This document shows positions 1 through 6,381 of a DNA stretch of 12,061 nucleotides, one piece after another. Positions within the stretch are counted from its first letter, which is position 1, and each line of letters starts with the position of its first letter. Where the stretch lies: the NCBI GenBank assembly GCA_964618405.1, contig CAZUAY010000114.1, positions 1 through 12,061 on the forward strand, written 5' to 3'. The translations under genes were made by a program, and so were the position numbers. Under the pieces are notes generated by a model. It worked only from the letters and a program-made list of their open reading frames with translations, made no database searches and had not been told where the DNA came from. This DNA comes from JBBQIY01 sp964618405 (lineage in GTDB: Bacteria > Verrucomicrobiota > Kiritimatiellia > RFP12 > UBA3636).

Positions 1-43
1 TGAACTTGCGACACAAAACACCGGAAAATCCCAAAATTAGTGA

Positions 44-310
44 GTTCTGAAAATTATCACATTCCTTTCGCTCCTCCTCACCACCCTCTGCGGACAGGCG
101 CAGGAGACGGGTTCCGTGCAGGTGGCGACGATGGCACCGAACAACAGGGCGGTGACGGTGTACTACCGTGTACCGAAAGGCTATGATGCCAAGCGGCTGG
201 ATTCGTACCGCGTCCTCTTCATCTTCTGTGGGCGCAATACGACGGGGAAAGCCGATGTTACGGGGCGCTTGGGCTGGGGCGACTGGGCCGACAAACAACC
301 GATTACCTGA
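44..310 (+). pseudogene. Truncated secreted protein, probably N-terminus of an alpha/beta-hydrolase/esterase-like protein
   Basis: The open frame runs from just after a stop at 41-43 to TGA at 308-310. It contains a typical signal peptide: a lysine, then the hydrophobic run IITFLSLLLTTLC, then GQAQ-E as a likely signal peptidase I site. The mature part (VTVYYRVPKGYD, YRVLFIFCGRN, GWGDWAD) resembles the first strands of secreted esterase/PHB-depolymerase-like alpha/beta hydrolases, where a GGRN-like turn precedes the nucleophile region. This family call is from memory and is tentative. There is no ATG/GTG/TTG before the signal peptide. The natural start position is CTG at 47, and the only standard start (GTG 116) would remove the export signal. 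The frame ends after about 88 codons, far short of a hydrolase, exactly where the inverted-repeat element begins. I read it as a dead or rearranged gene fragment. Confidence 0.45.
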
Positions 311-543
311 CGGGCGCATCCTCGTTCCGTTGACCTGTCCGTTTAGATTTGCTCAGAGGCACCACGTTTACTCGAAAGCGGCGTCGCGCGGAATACCGCT
401 TGCCGCCGCACTCCAAAATCGGCCATCTTGGAGTGCGGTGACAACCGAAGGGCGGCACCGCTTTTCGCATGTCTGTCGGCGGCGTATGTCTTCGGCTTGC
501 AAACCCATCGCCTATGCGAATCAACGGAACGGGGATGCGCCCG
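311..543. repeat. 233-bp element with 23-bp imperfect terminal inverted repeats
   Basis: The sequence at 311-333 (CGGGCGCATCC, then CTCGTTCCGTTG and A) recurs in inverted orientation at 521-543, with 22 of 23 positions matching (one T/C difference). Similarity stops sharply outside both ends. CCTG occurs at 306-309 and at 544-547, a possible but offset 4-bp direct repeat. The interior holds a second, nested palindrome (373-467) and no plausible coding region; open frames across it are arginine-rich and low-plausibility. It looks like a non-autonomous, MITE- or REP-like intergenic element. No second copy is visible in this window, so mobility is inferred only from the structure. Confidence 0.6.
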
Positions 544-711
544 CCTGGGACGAGATCCGAGTATTTCATTGGTGGCGTCTTGGCTGCCATCATCAACAAA
601 ACAAACAAAAATCTCTTCGTGCCGAGCGAGGAAATCCTCGAAAACAAGAAGCGGAATGCGCTTCGCCTCGTTATAGCATGGCACCACGAGAATCAGTCCA
701 GACTTTCTCAT
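343..711 (-). pseudogene. N-terminal fragment of a GT2 glycosyltransferase (polyprenyl-phosphate sugar synthase-like)
   Basis: The first ~50 codons are a classic GT-A family 2 start: strand 1 with ILVVPCYNEAKRI (P-C-Y-N-E nucleotide-binding motif), a helix, then the VDDGSQDAT motif that holds the first conserved aspartates. The pattern resembles dolichyl-phosphate beta-glucosyltransferase-like enzymes that load a sugar on a lipid phosphate. After NEIL (about position 560-565) the similarity ends, and the frame runs on through the inverted-repeat element as arginine-rich nonsense to a stop near 343. The DxD motif, acceptor region and any C-terminal membrane helices are missing, so it cannot be a working enzyme. 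The start ATG (709-711) overlaps the stop of the preceding GT-C gene by four bases (ATGA), showing that the two were a translationally coupled pair. Confidence 0.75.
373..467. repeat. Nested cloverleaf-like palindrome inside the repeat element
   Basis: An outer stem AAAGCGG (375-381) pairs with CCGCTTT (458-464). Inside it are a small stem GCGG/CCGC (388-391 with 396-399, AATA loop), a perfect 11-bp stem CCGCACTCCAA/TTGGAGTGCGG (406-416 with 428-438), and a short CCG/CGG stem (445-447 with 453-455). Together they can fold into an outer stem with three arms on either strand. It is not a tRNA: there is no anticodon or T-loop signature. Alternatives are a bidirectional terminator between converging genes (TTTT follows the outer stem at 462-465) or a REP-like structural element. 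The stems are seen directly; the function is unknown. Confidence 0.6.
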
Positions 712-1769
712 TGTATTTCCTTTCGGGCTGGTGCGAACAAATTCCAGCCACCATGCTTTACGAGGAGTTCTCGATTCGGTTTGTAATCGTTTTCTCTCAG
801 CTTTCTATCCGTAACCACCATCAGATAGGGAGCACTATTGGTTATGGAAGGGTTCAGTTTTTCGTCGGGATGATTCTGAACGCGCTCTCCAAGATAGAAT
901 TCAGCGGAGTAAGGCGTACGGCTTATAAAGTACAGCTTAGTTTTCGAAAATTCGTCGCCCGTATCCATTTTGCTTTGCACCAAATGGTAAAATGCGCTTG
1001 GCATCTTGCGGGTCAGGTCTGAAATGAATACGGTTGCCACCAAAAGCACGCATGCCGTGATCCCGCCCCAGAAAATGGCTTGTCGCGACAGAAAACGCAG
1101 CTCTCGAACATCGTCCACGTATTCCGCCTCCGCTGTCTTCAAGGCAGCAAAAATTGCAAAAAACGGAATCGTCGGTAGAAGATAGGAAATAGGAACTCGG
1201 TTTGTCGGACACCAAAATGCCGTCAAGGCAACAGCAGCGATGATGGCCATGCCTTCCGTTGGGTTTTTACACAGTCCCGCCAGCCGCAGTCTTCCCGCCA
1301 CCGCCAACCGCCCTAATGGTAATAGCGCGGGTATATTCACGGCCAACGACAGCAACAGGGCCACCCCACGAAATGAATCATGCCCATTGCCAAATTTGTC
1401 TCCATAGTCTTTTAAGAAGAAGCGCCCGAAATTTTCGTTATAAAAAAAGTATTTCAGAAACTCAGGATTTCGTTGTGCCATGATGACAAACCAAGGGAGT
1501 GCAATGAGCGCAAATGCGACGGGACCCAGGAACCACGCATGGTTGCGAAGCTCTCGCCAGCGCTTTCCAAACGCCACGAAGATGAAAACTGGAAGCCCAA
1601 TACTGACGATCGCGATGGGCCCTTTGACGATCATGCCCAGTGCCAAAAAGATGAAGAACATCACGCTATGCAACTTGATGTTTGCGCCACACCGGACATC
1701 CGAAAAATTTGCGTAGGAGAGAATGCCACCCACGATGCAAACCGTCAGCATCATGTCGGTCAGACACAA
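708..1769 (-). CDS. ArnT/PMT-like GT-C glycosyltransferase, C-terminal part of a frameshifted gene
   Basis: This is the larger part of a membrane glycosyltransferase of the GT39/GT83 type, which moves sugar from a polyprenyl-phosphate donor to an acceptor on the outer face of the inner membrane. The frame begins inside the conserved LCLTDMMLT segment and continues through several hydrophobic helices with family hallmarks: GMIVKGPIAIV, LPWFVIMAQRNPEFLKYFF, ENFGRFF and SYLLPTIPFF. It ends with a soluble C-terminal segment. The apparent GTG start at 1769 is not a true start: the same protein continues upstream in another frame (to 2226), the two halves being separated by one surplus A in the run at 1775-1781. 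Joined, they give about 505 residues, a normal family size. Its stop overlaps the GT2 fragment start (ATGA, 708-711). Confidence 0.75.
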   Translation of the reverse strand: MCLTDMMLTVCIVGGILSYANFSDVRCGANIKLHSVMFFIFLALGMIVKGPIAIVSIGLPVFIFVAFGKRWRELRNHAWFLGPVAFALIALPWFVIMAQRNPEFLKYFFYNENFGRFFLKDYGDKFGNGHDSFRGVALLLSLAVNIPALLPLGRLAVAGRLRLAGLCKNPTEGMAIIAAVALTAFWCPTNRVPISYLLPTIPFFAIFAALKTAEAEYVDDVRELRFLSRQAIFWGGITACVLLVATVFISDLTRKMPSAFYHLVQSKMDTGDEFSKTKLYFISRTPYSAEFYLGERVQNHPDEKLNPSITNSAPYLMVVTDRKLRENDYKPNRELLVKHGGWNLFAPARKEIQ

Positions 1770-2226
1770 TCCAGAAAAAAATGTAAAAAAGAGGACTTAG
1801 AAAACAAAGCATCGCTGCCGCCCAAGCACTCTTGCGGGTTGCTGATTTTCTGACCGCAGAAAAAACCATCCAGACCGTTAGCAGTGCGCAGATGAAGGAC
1901 GGCAACCTGACGGCAAAGGCGTTCTCTCCTAAGACTTCGGAGCACAAGGCACTGGTTTGAAAAAACAAAGGGGGCTTGCCAGTAAAGCATTGCATTTCGC
2001 CATCGTGAATAAATTGCGGTTCAATGAAGTTTCCAGTTTTCACCATATTGGCCGCCATGTTTCCGTACCGGCATTCCGAGGGGTCTGAAAGCGGTAGATA
2101 GACCATGACCATTAATCTGACGAGTAGAAAGACAAATAGCACGGCCATCTGCTTGCGCAAGATTCTCTCTTCATATAATTTCCCACCATCACCTTGTTGA
2201 TTCATGTTGCTCGCGTTTACTTTCAT
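1666..2226 (-). CDS. ArnT/PMT-like GT-C glycosyltransferase, N-terminal part of a frameshifted gene
   Basis: The protein has a first transmembrane helix (about residues 27-44) followed by the family's first periplasmic loop: DPSECRYGNMAANM at about 48-61 and TGKPPLFF at about 82-89, equivalent to the P-D-E-x-R-Y and E-K-P-P motifs of ArnT-type enzymes. Here the first acidic residue of the D-E pair is serine (S50-E51). Genuine sequence continues to LFYIF near 1782. From there this frame reads 38 unrelated residues to a stop at 1666, while the homologous continuation (SGLCLTDMM) lies in the next frame. I prefer ATG 2226, preceded by AGGGG, although the spacing is short; ATG 2205 and TTG 2253 are alternatives. 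The gene is transcribed away from the rightward operon. It is either a young pseudogene or a homopolymer sequencing error. Confidence 0.72.
   Translation of the reverse strand: MKVNASNMNQQGDGGKLYEERILRKQMAVLFVFLLVRLMVMVYLPLSDPSECRYGNMAANMVKTGNFIEPQFIHDGEMQCFTGKPPLFFQTSALCSEVLGENAFAVRLPSFICALLTVWMVFSAVRKSATRKSAWAAAMLCFLSPLFYIFFWIVSDRHDADGLHRGWHSLLRKFFGCPVWRKHQVA
1775..1781 (-). other. Frameshift site in a 7-base homopolymer
   Basis: The plus strand has seven A's here. Reading the minus strand with six T's instead of seven joins LFYIF directly to SGLCLTDMML, the expected family sequence with a conserved T-D after helix 3. One surplus base therefore explains the split gene completely. Homopolymer indels are typical both of sequencing or assembly error and of slippage (phase variation), and the window alone cannot separate these. 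Confidence 0.8.
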
Positions 2227-2253
2227 TTTCCCCTGCGTTTGTAAAATATCCAA

Positions 2254-2576
2254 AAGGAATTCATGTTCTGCTACTTAGAATGTTTTCAGTCTTCCGGCTT
2301 CTAAAGAACCCAAGCGGAAGCACTCCTGTCTCAATGAAGGGAGGAACAGTAGCACAGAGTGCCATGCGAGGAGATTGTCGTAACATTACGATTTGGTCAC
2401 ATTCAGACACAAAAGCAAGCGTAATCCGTAAGAAATAAGCAGGATTCTTGTGAATTATACGTAGTTACATGTCGATTTATCTTACACGCATGCAACATGT
2501 TAGTACGTACTTCTACAGACTCACCAACCCAGCAGATGAGCTCCCTCAGCTCTGATGCCACCCAGATTTCACCCTG
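2254..2576. other. Divergent intergenic region between two glycosyltransferase units
   Basis: I see no credible gene, tRNA or repeat array here. Small structures are present: a bulged hairpin CTTCCGGCTT/AAGCGGAAG (2291-2300 with 2312-2320), an inverted repeat TCGTAA-CA-TTACGA (2378-2391), two ACATGT hexamers (2467-2472, 2495-2500), and a 10-bp palindrome AGTACGTACT (2502-2511). The last two groups lie upstream of the rightward promoter and could be regulator sites, but no known operator is recognised. A long antisense open frame crossing this region (2403-2909, minus) has no protein-like features. Confidence 0.5.
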
Positions 2577-2605
2577 TTGACAATGCAATTGGCAGATGAT
2601 ATACG
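2577..2605 (+). promoter_or_regulatory. Sigma70-type promoter for the rightward glycosyltransferase operon
   Basis: A perfect -35 box TTGACA (2577-2582) is followed, after exactly 17 bases, by TATACG (2600-2605), four of six matches to the -10 consensus. Transcription would begin near 2611-2613. It overlaps the first in-frame ATG (2596), so that ATG cannot be in the message; this supports the TTG start at 2656 for the next gene. Confidence 0.6.
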
Positions 2606-2645
2606 TTTGCTTCAGTGAAACTTTTAGAGCTAAGCACGACACGGT

Positions 2646-2649
2646 GGAG
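2646..2649 (+). promoter_or_regulatory. Ribosome binding site deciding the start of the fusion glycosyltransferase
   Basis: GGAG at 2646-2649 lies six bases before TTG 2656, a good Shine-Dalgarno spacing. The upstream ATG (2596) and GTG (2644) have no comparable site, and ATG 2596 lies inside the promoter. Confidence 0.5.
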
Positions 2650-2655
2650 CCAAAA

Positions 2656-4734
2656 TTGAAACTTCGAAAATTCAATACGTCATCGGTTTCAGCAATCCCT
2701 TTGCGATTGCCGATTCTCCTTGTGCTCGCGTTCATGGCCGTCACGGCGTTCCAAGGAACGCGAGGCATCACTAAAACTACTGAAGGGCGATATGCGGAAT
2801 GCGCACGTGAGATGTCCCGATCCGGAACGTGGTTGGAACCCGTATTAAATGGCCAACCGCATTGGACAAAGCCTCCTCTCACGTATATCGCCATGATCGC
2901 CCCCTTCAAGGTTCTAGGCCCAACGACGTGGGCAGCACGGCTCTATCTCATCCCCTGTTATCTAATAACCATCGGTGGCGTCTGGTGGTTGGCGCTACGA
3001 CTTTGGAAAAGCCGCGACTACGCAAACCTAAGTGCGTTGATCTATGCTACATCCGCATTCACCATGATTGCCAGCCATATCATCTCAACGGATTGTATGC
3101 TGACCGCCGCACTGGCCTTAACGCAAGCCTCCTTTTGGGAGGCCATGCGCAAACAATCCCGTTGGGCCGTTCATTTAGTCTGGCTTTTTCTCGGTATCGC
3201 CTTCATGATCAAAGGCCCTCCCGCTTTGCTCGTCGTCCCGGCCATGATCGCCGTCTGGGCGCGTCTACCCCAAGAAACAAGAAGACAGATTCCTCTATTT
3301 TCCCTCTCTGCTATCTTACTCTTCTTTGTAGTTGGCTTTGGCTGGTACGTAGTAGAGGCAATCCAACATCCTGGGTTGACGAACTACTGGCTTCACGACG
3401 AGGTCATCGCTCGGAGCTTTACCAAAGAGTCACATCGAAATCCAGAGTTTTACAAAAATTTCGAACTCTATTTGCCACCGTTTATCTTTGGAGCGCTTCC
3501 GTGGAGTGCTTGGCTGGCGTTCCGTTGGCGTGCAGTACGGGATCTCATCCTCTTGACTGGAACAAAGAAACGCAACTGGAAAAAGCTGTCCGACGAAGCA
3601 TTCTGGCTCGTATGGGCGGTATGCTTTCCAGCGCTCGTGTTTACGTTCAGCCACTCTAAGCTACCGTTTTATATTCTTCCACTGTTTGTGCCCTTTGCAG
3701 TGGCGGCAGGACGCATCCTGTTCGAAATCGATGCTCGTAAGCCATGGTTCAACAAATATGCGTGGGCGACACTTTGTGTAATGTTCTCCCTCTTCATCGT
3801 CTTCAAGGCTGCGATTGGACTCCTGCCTTACGACAAGGACATGGCGCGATTACATCGTCGCTTAACCGAAGACTACGGCGTTGTTGATCCGAAAAATGTG
3901 GCAGTGTTCGGACACAGCCACCCCAATGGACTTTCCTTTTATTACGACGATGATCTCCGCTTACTCACAACAGTAGAGGATCTAGATGTCTGGATGCAGA
4001 CTGAAGAATCACGATTTCTTCTTTGTCGCAATCCGCATGAAGAAAGCTGCATCGTAGCAGTTTTGGAAGAGCTGTATTCCGCACTGGCCTTCGCTGAAAA
4101 AATCGAAATGATTCTCGTTGATGACGGCTCTTCGGATACCACGCCGAGTCTACTCGAAACGTTTGTAGACACACACCTGTCAACACGGCTGTTAACCTTA
4201 AGTGCCAACTCCGGACAAAGCGCCGCGTTCTGGGCAGGCATTCAGGCGGCCACAGGCGACGTCATTGTTCTCATGGATGCCGATGGGCAAAACGATCCTG
4301 CCGACATTCAAAAATGTGTCGAGCAGCTTGATAAAGCCGACATCTGTTGCGGCTACCGAGCAAACCGGAAGGATACGTCTTCGAAACGTATCGCCAGCAA
4401 AGTCGCAAATCGGCTCCGCCGAGCGATCTTGAAAGATCCCATCATCGATACCGGTTGTTCGATGAAAGCCTTTAAAGCGCCTCTGCTCAAAACCCTCCAG
4501 TACTGGGATGGCATGCACCGCTTCCTCCCCATGCTCGCCTCCCTTCAAGGTGCAGAAATCATCCAAATCCCTGTCGGGCATCGGAGCCGCTTTTCAGGCA
4601 AAAGCAAATACACCAATTTTGGCCGCTTCAAACGAACCGTTGCCGATCTCTTCGGCGTACGCTGGATTAAAAGCCGCACGCGCAAATTTGCAGTACTGCC
4701 ATCCACAGCCTTAACAAAGGATACCCACTCATGA
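2656..4734 (+). CDS. Fused GT-C (ArnT/PMT-like) and GT2 (dolichol-phosphate mannose synthase-like) glycosyltransferase
   Basis: This is one continuous frame of 692 codons from TTG 2656 (712 from ATG 2596, which lies in the promoter). Residues are numbered from the ATG. Residues ~37-470 form a polytopic GT-C enzyme: TTEGRYAECAREM (61-73), KPPL in the first loop, STDCMLT, FMIKGPPAL, HRNPEFYKNFE and SHSKLPFYILPL. Residues ~480-712 are a GT-A family 2 domain: LVDDGSSDTT (507-516), DADGQNDP with the metal-binding D-x-D (561-563), and GHRSRFSGKSKY (661-672), the signature of enzymes that make polyprenyl-phosphate sugars. The GT2 part lacks a normal first strand: where P-x-x-N-E is expected the sequence is CRNPHEES (477-484). 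No C-terminal membrane helices follow. The two activities, donor synthesis on the cytoplasmic face and transfer outside, are normally separate coupled genes. The fusion is either a real bifunctional protein or a deletion product with a weakened GT2 domain. Confidence 0.8.
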   Translation: MKLRKFNTSSVSAIPLRLPILLVLAFMAVTAFQGTRGITKTTEGRYAECAREMSRSGTWLEPVLNGQPHWTKPPLTYIAMIAPFKVLGPTTWAARLYLIPCYLITIGGVWWLALRLWKSRDYANLSALIYATSAFTMIASHIISTDCMLTAALALTQASFWEAMRKQSRWAVHLVWLFLGIAFMIKGPPALLVVPAMIAVWARLPQETRRQIPLFSLSAILLFFVVGFGWYVVEAIQHPGLTNYWLHDEVIARSFTKESHRNPEFYKNFELYLPPFIFGALPWSAWLAFRWRAVRDLILLTGTKKRNWKKLSDEAFWLVWAVCFPALVFTFSHSKLPFYILPLFVPFAVAAGRILFEIDARKPWFNKYAWATLCVMFSLFIVFKAAIGLLPYDKDMARLHRRLTEDYGVVDPKNVAVFGHSHPNGLSFYYDDDLRLLTTVEDLDVWMQTEESRFLLCRNPHEESCIVAVLEELYSALAFAEKIEMILVDDGSSDTTPSLLETFVDTHLSTRLLTLSANSGQSAAFWAGIQAATGDVIVLMDADGQNDPADIQKCVEQLDKADICCGYRANRKDTSSKRIASKVANRLRRAILKDPIIDTGCSMKAFKAPLLKTLQYWDGMHRFLPMLASLQGAEIIQIPVGHRSRFSGKSKYTNFGRFKRTVADLFGVRWIKSRTRKFAVLPSTALTKDTHS

Positions 4735-6350
4735 TCAACATCCGAAAATATTTGTTTTCTAACCAACCCACCGTGACCCCAGCCTTCCTGCTGTTCTGGG
4801 TTTTACTGCTCTGGGGAGGCGCGTATGCCCTGCGTGGATACTGGGAGCCAGACGAGGCGAGATTCGTCTATGTTGCACGCGAAATGGCAACGTCGGGCGA
4901 TTGGCTTGTCCCCCATCGTCATGGGCTGGAGTACGCCCACAAACCGCCGCTGCTTTTCTGGCTCATCAACCTAGGCGAAATGGTGTTTCCCAAACCCTTC
5001 GGGTCACGGCTTCCTTCTCTACTAGGCGTCTTACTCTCACTCTGGGCCGTTAGTGGAATCGCGAGGCTGTGGAGCGGACGCCACGCCGCCTTGCGAAGCG
5101 TGTTAGTACTCAGTTCGGCCCTGATGTTTTGGAGAACCTGCGGAATGGGTCAGACTGACGGACTCCTGCTCGGACTCGAAATGGCGGCGCTGTATCAGCT
5201 TCTGAAAAACGACCACACGACGCCAACGAAAATGCCGTGGTCCGCTTTTCTGATCCTTGGCTTGGCCGTGCTCACGAAAGGTCCTGTTGGACTCCTCATC
5301 CCGCTCGGCATCTATTTGAGCATCCGCTACAGCGTCAAGCAGGAGACGCACCTCCGCGTAAAACATCTCGGCCTCGGCATTCTCATTGCTCTTGCAATCC
5401 CCGCCCTCTGGATTGGCGGGTGCTGGCTTAGTGGCGCCTCATCCGACTACCTCAACGAGCTGCTTTTTACGCAAAACGTATCCCGAGCGGCTGGCGAACT
5501 CGGACATCGACAACCCATATTTTATTTTCTATTCCATACGCCGCTCGCTTTCATGCCATGGACGCTCTTCCTCCCCGCTGCTTATCTGACGCTTCGCAAA
5601 CGAGACCCTCTGCTCCTGCGCAAACTCGTCGGCTGGGCTCTTTTCGTGGTGATCTTCTTTTCAATACCCAGTAGTAAACGAAACATTTACATTATGGGCG
5701 CCTTGCCAGCCATGGCTCTTGCTATTGCCTTAGCCTGGGACGAGATCGAACAGCGAAGGTCTTTGAGGATCATCGCCGTAACGCTCTTTTCGCTCGCCAC
5801 GATAGCCCTCGCCGCACTATCGAGTGTTATCGTTGCCGGACGACTTCCTGCCGTGTTCAAAGCCTCCGAATCAACTGCTTTTTTTCTGGGTTCCCTCCAA
5901 GCATGGCCATTTATACTCACGCTTATCGTAGCGACTGCAGGACTTACTAGCCTCATTGTCTTCCGGAAAACTTGGCTTACCGCTTACGCACTGTCCCTAT
6001 GCTTGCTTCTGTCCGCAGTGGGATTCCTCATCCTTCCCGCACTCAACGACATCAAGGTACCCGATGAAATTATACCGCTTGCTCAGGCGTACATCCCAGC
6101 AACCGGGCGCCTGCTCCTTTACGACATTTATGGCGAAACTCTTGCCCTCCATGCCGACCGCATGGGTATGCGTTGTGATGACGACCAAGCCATGTCCCTA
6201 GCGATGGAAGAACAGAAGCACGGTCTCGCTGTTTTTCTCTCAAAACATGCCACCAACCTTCAAGAACGCTTCCCCACGATAAGCAAAACCGGAAACTTTA
6301 GAATGGGCTCCAAGCACTACGTTTGGGGTGCATTCAACACCAATCAATGA
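4731..6350 (+). CDS. ArnT/PMT-like GT-C glycosyltransferase, intact
   Basis: This is a 539-residue integral membrane glycosyltransferase of the GT39/GT83 type. A first helix (about 17-34) is followed by the periplasmic loop with W38-E-P-D-E-A-R-F, keeping the D41-E42 pair found essential in PMT/ArnT enzymes, then SGDWLVP (55-61) and HKPPLLFW (70-77). Further conserved points are GQTDGLL (140-146), LTKGPVGLL, and SIPSSKRNIYIMGALPA before the last helices. A short soluble C-terminal domain (LLLYDIYGETLALHAD) ends the protein. It would take sugar from a polyprenyl-phosphate donor and add it to an unknown lipid, glycan or protein. The ATG overlaps the previous stop by four bases (ATGA), with AGGA nine bases upstream, so translation is coupled to the fusion gene. 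It is the only one of the three GT-C proteins here that is unbroken, unfused and retains the full D-E motif. Confidence 0.88.
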   Translation: MINIRKYLFSNQPTVTPAFLLFWVLLLWGGAYALRGYWEPDEARFVYVAREMATSGDWLVPHRHGLEYAHKPPLLFWLINLGEMVFPKPFGSRLPSLLGVLLSLWAVSGIARLWSGRHAALRSVLVLSSALMFWRTCGMGQTDGLLLGLEMAALYQLLKNDHTTPTKMPWSAFLILGLAVLTKGPVGLLIPLGIYLSIRYSVKQETHLRVKHLGLGILIALAIPALWIGGCWLSGASSDYLNELLFTQNVSRAAGELGHRQPIFYFLFHTPLAFMPWTLFLPAAYLTLRKRDPLLLRKLVGWALFVVIFFSIPSSKRNIYIMGALPAMALAIALAWDEIEQRRSLRIIAVTLFSLATIALAALSSVIVAGRLPAVFKASESTAFFLGSLQAWPFILTLIVATAGLTSLIVFRKTWLTAYALSLCLLLSAVGFLILPALNDIKVPDEIIPLAQAYIPATGRLLLYDIYGETLALHADRMGMRCDDDQAMSLAMEEQKHGLAVFLSKHATNLQERFPTISKTGNFRMGSKHYVWGAFNTNQ

Positions 6351-6381
6351 GTTACGCTCACACAATCCAATGAGATCTGAA

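Noticed and set aside
373..467. tRNA or CRISPR interpretation of the cloverleaf-like palindrome
   Set aside because: There is no anticodon arm or T-loop consensus, and no repeated spacer-repeat periodicity; only one copy is present.
303..647. 114-codon minus-strand open frame across the repeat element
   Set aside because: It is a translation of the inverted repeat itself in a second frame of the GT2 fragment; it is arginine- and proline-rich with no domain.
168..1022. 284-codon plus-strand open frame
   Set aside because: It runs antisense to the GT2 fragment and GT-C gene and through the repeat; its composition is arginine/serine-rich without domains or a ribosome site.
2403..2909. 168-codon minus-strand open frame in the divergent intergenic region
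   Set aside because: It overlaps the promoter and start of the fusion gene in antisense, has no family features, and has no preceding ribosome site of note.
2829..3659. 276-codon plus-strand open frame inside the fusion gene
   Set aside because: It is an out-of-frame shadow of the GT-C domain; the conserved motifs are all in the other frame.
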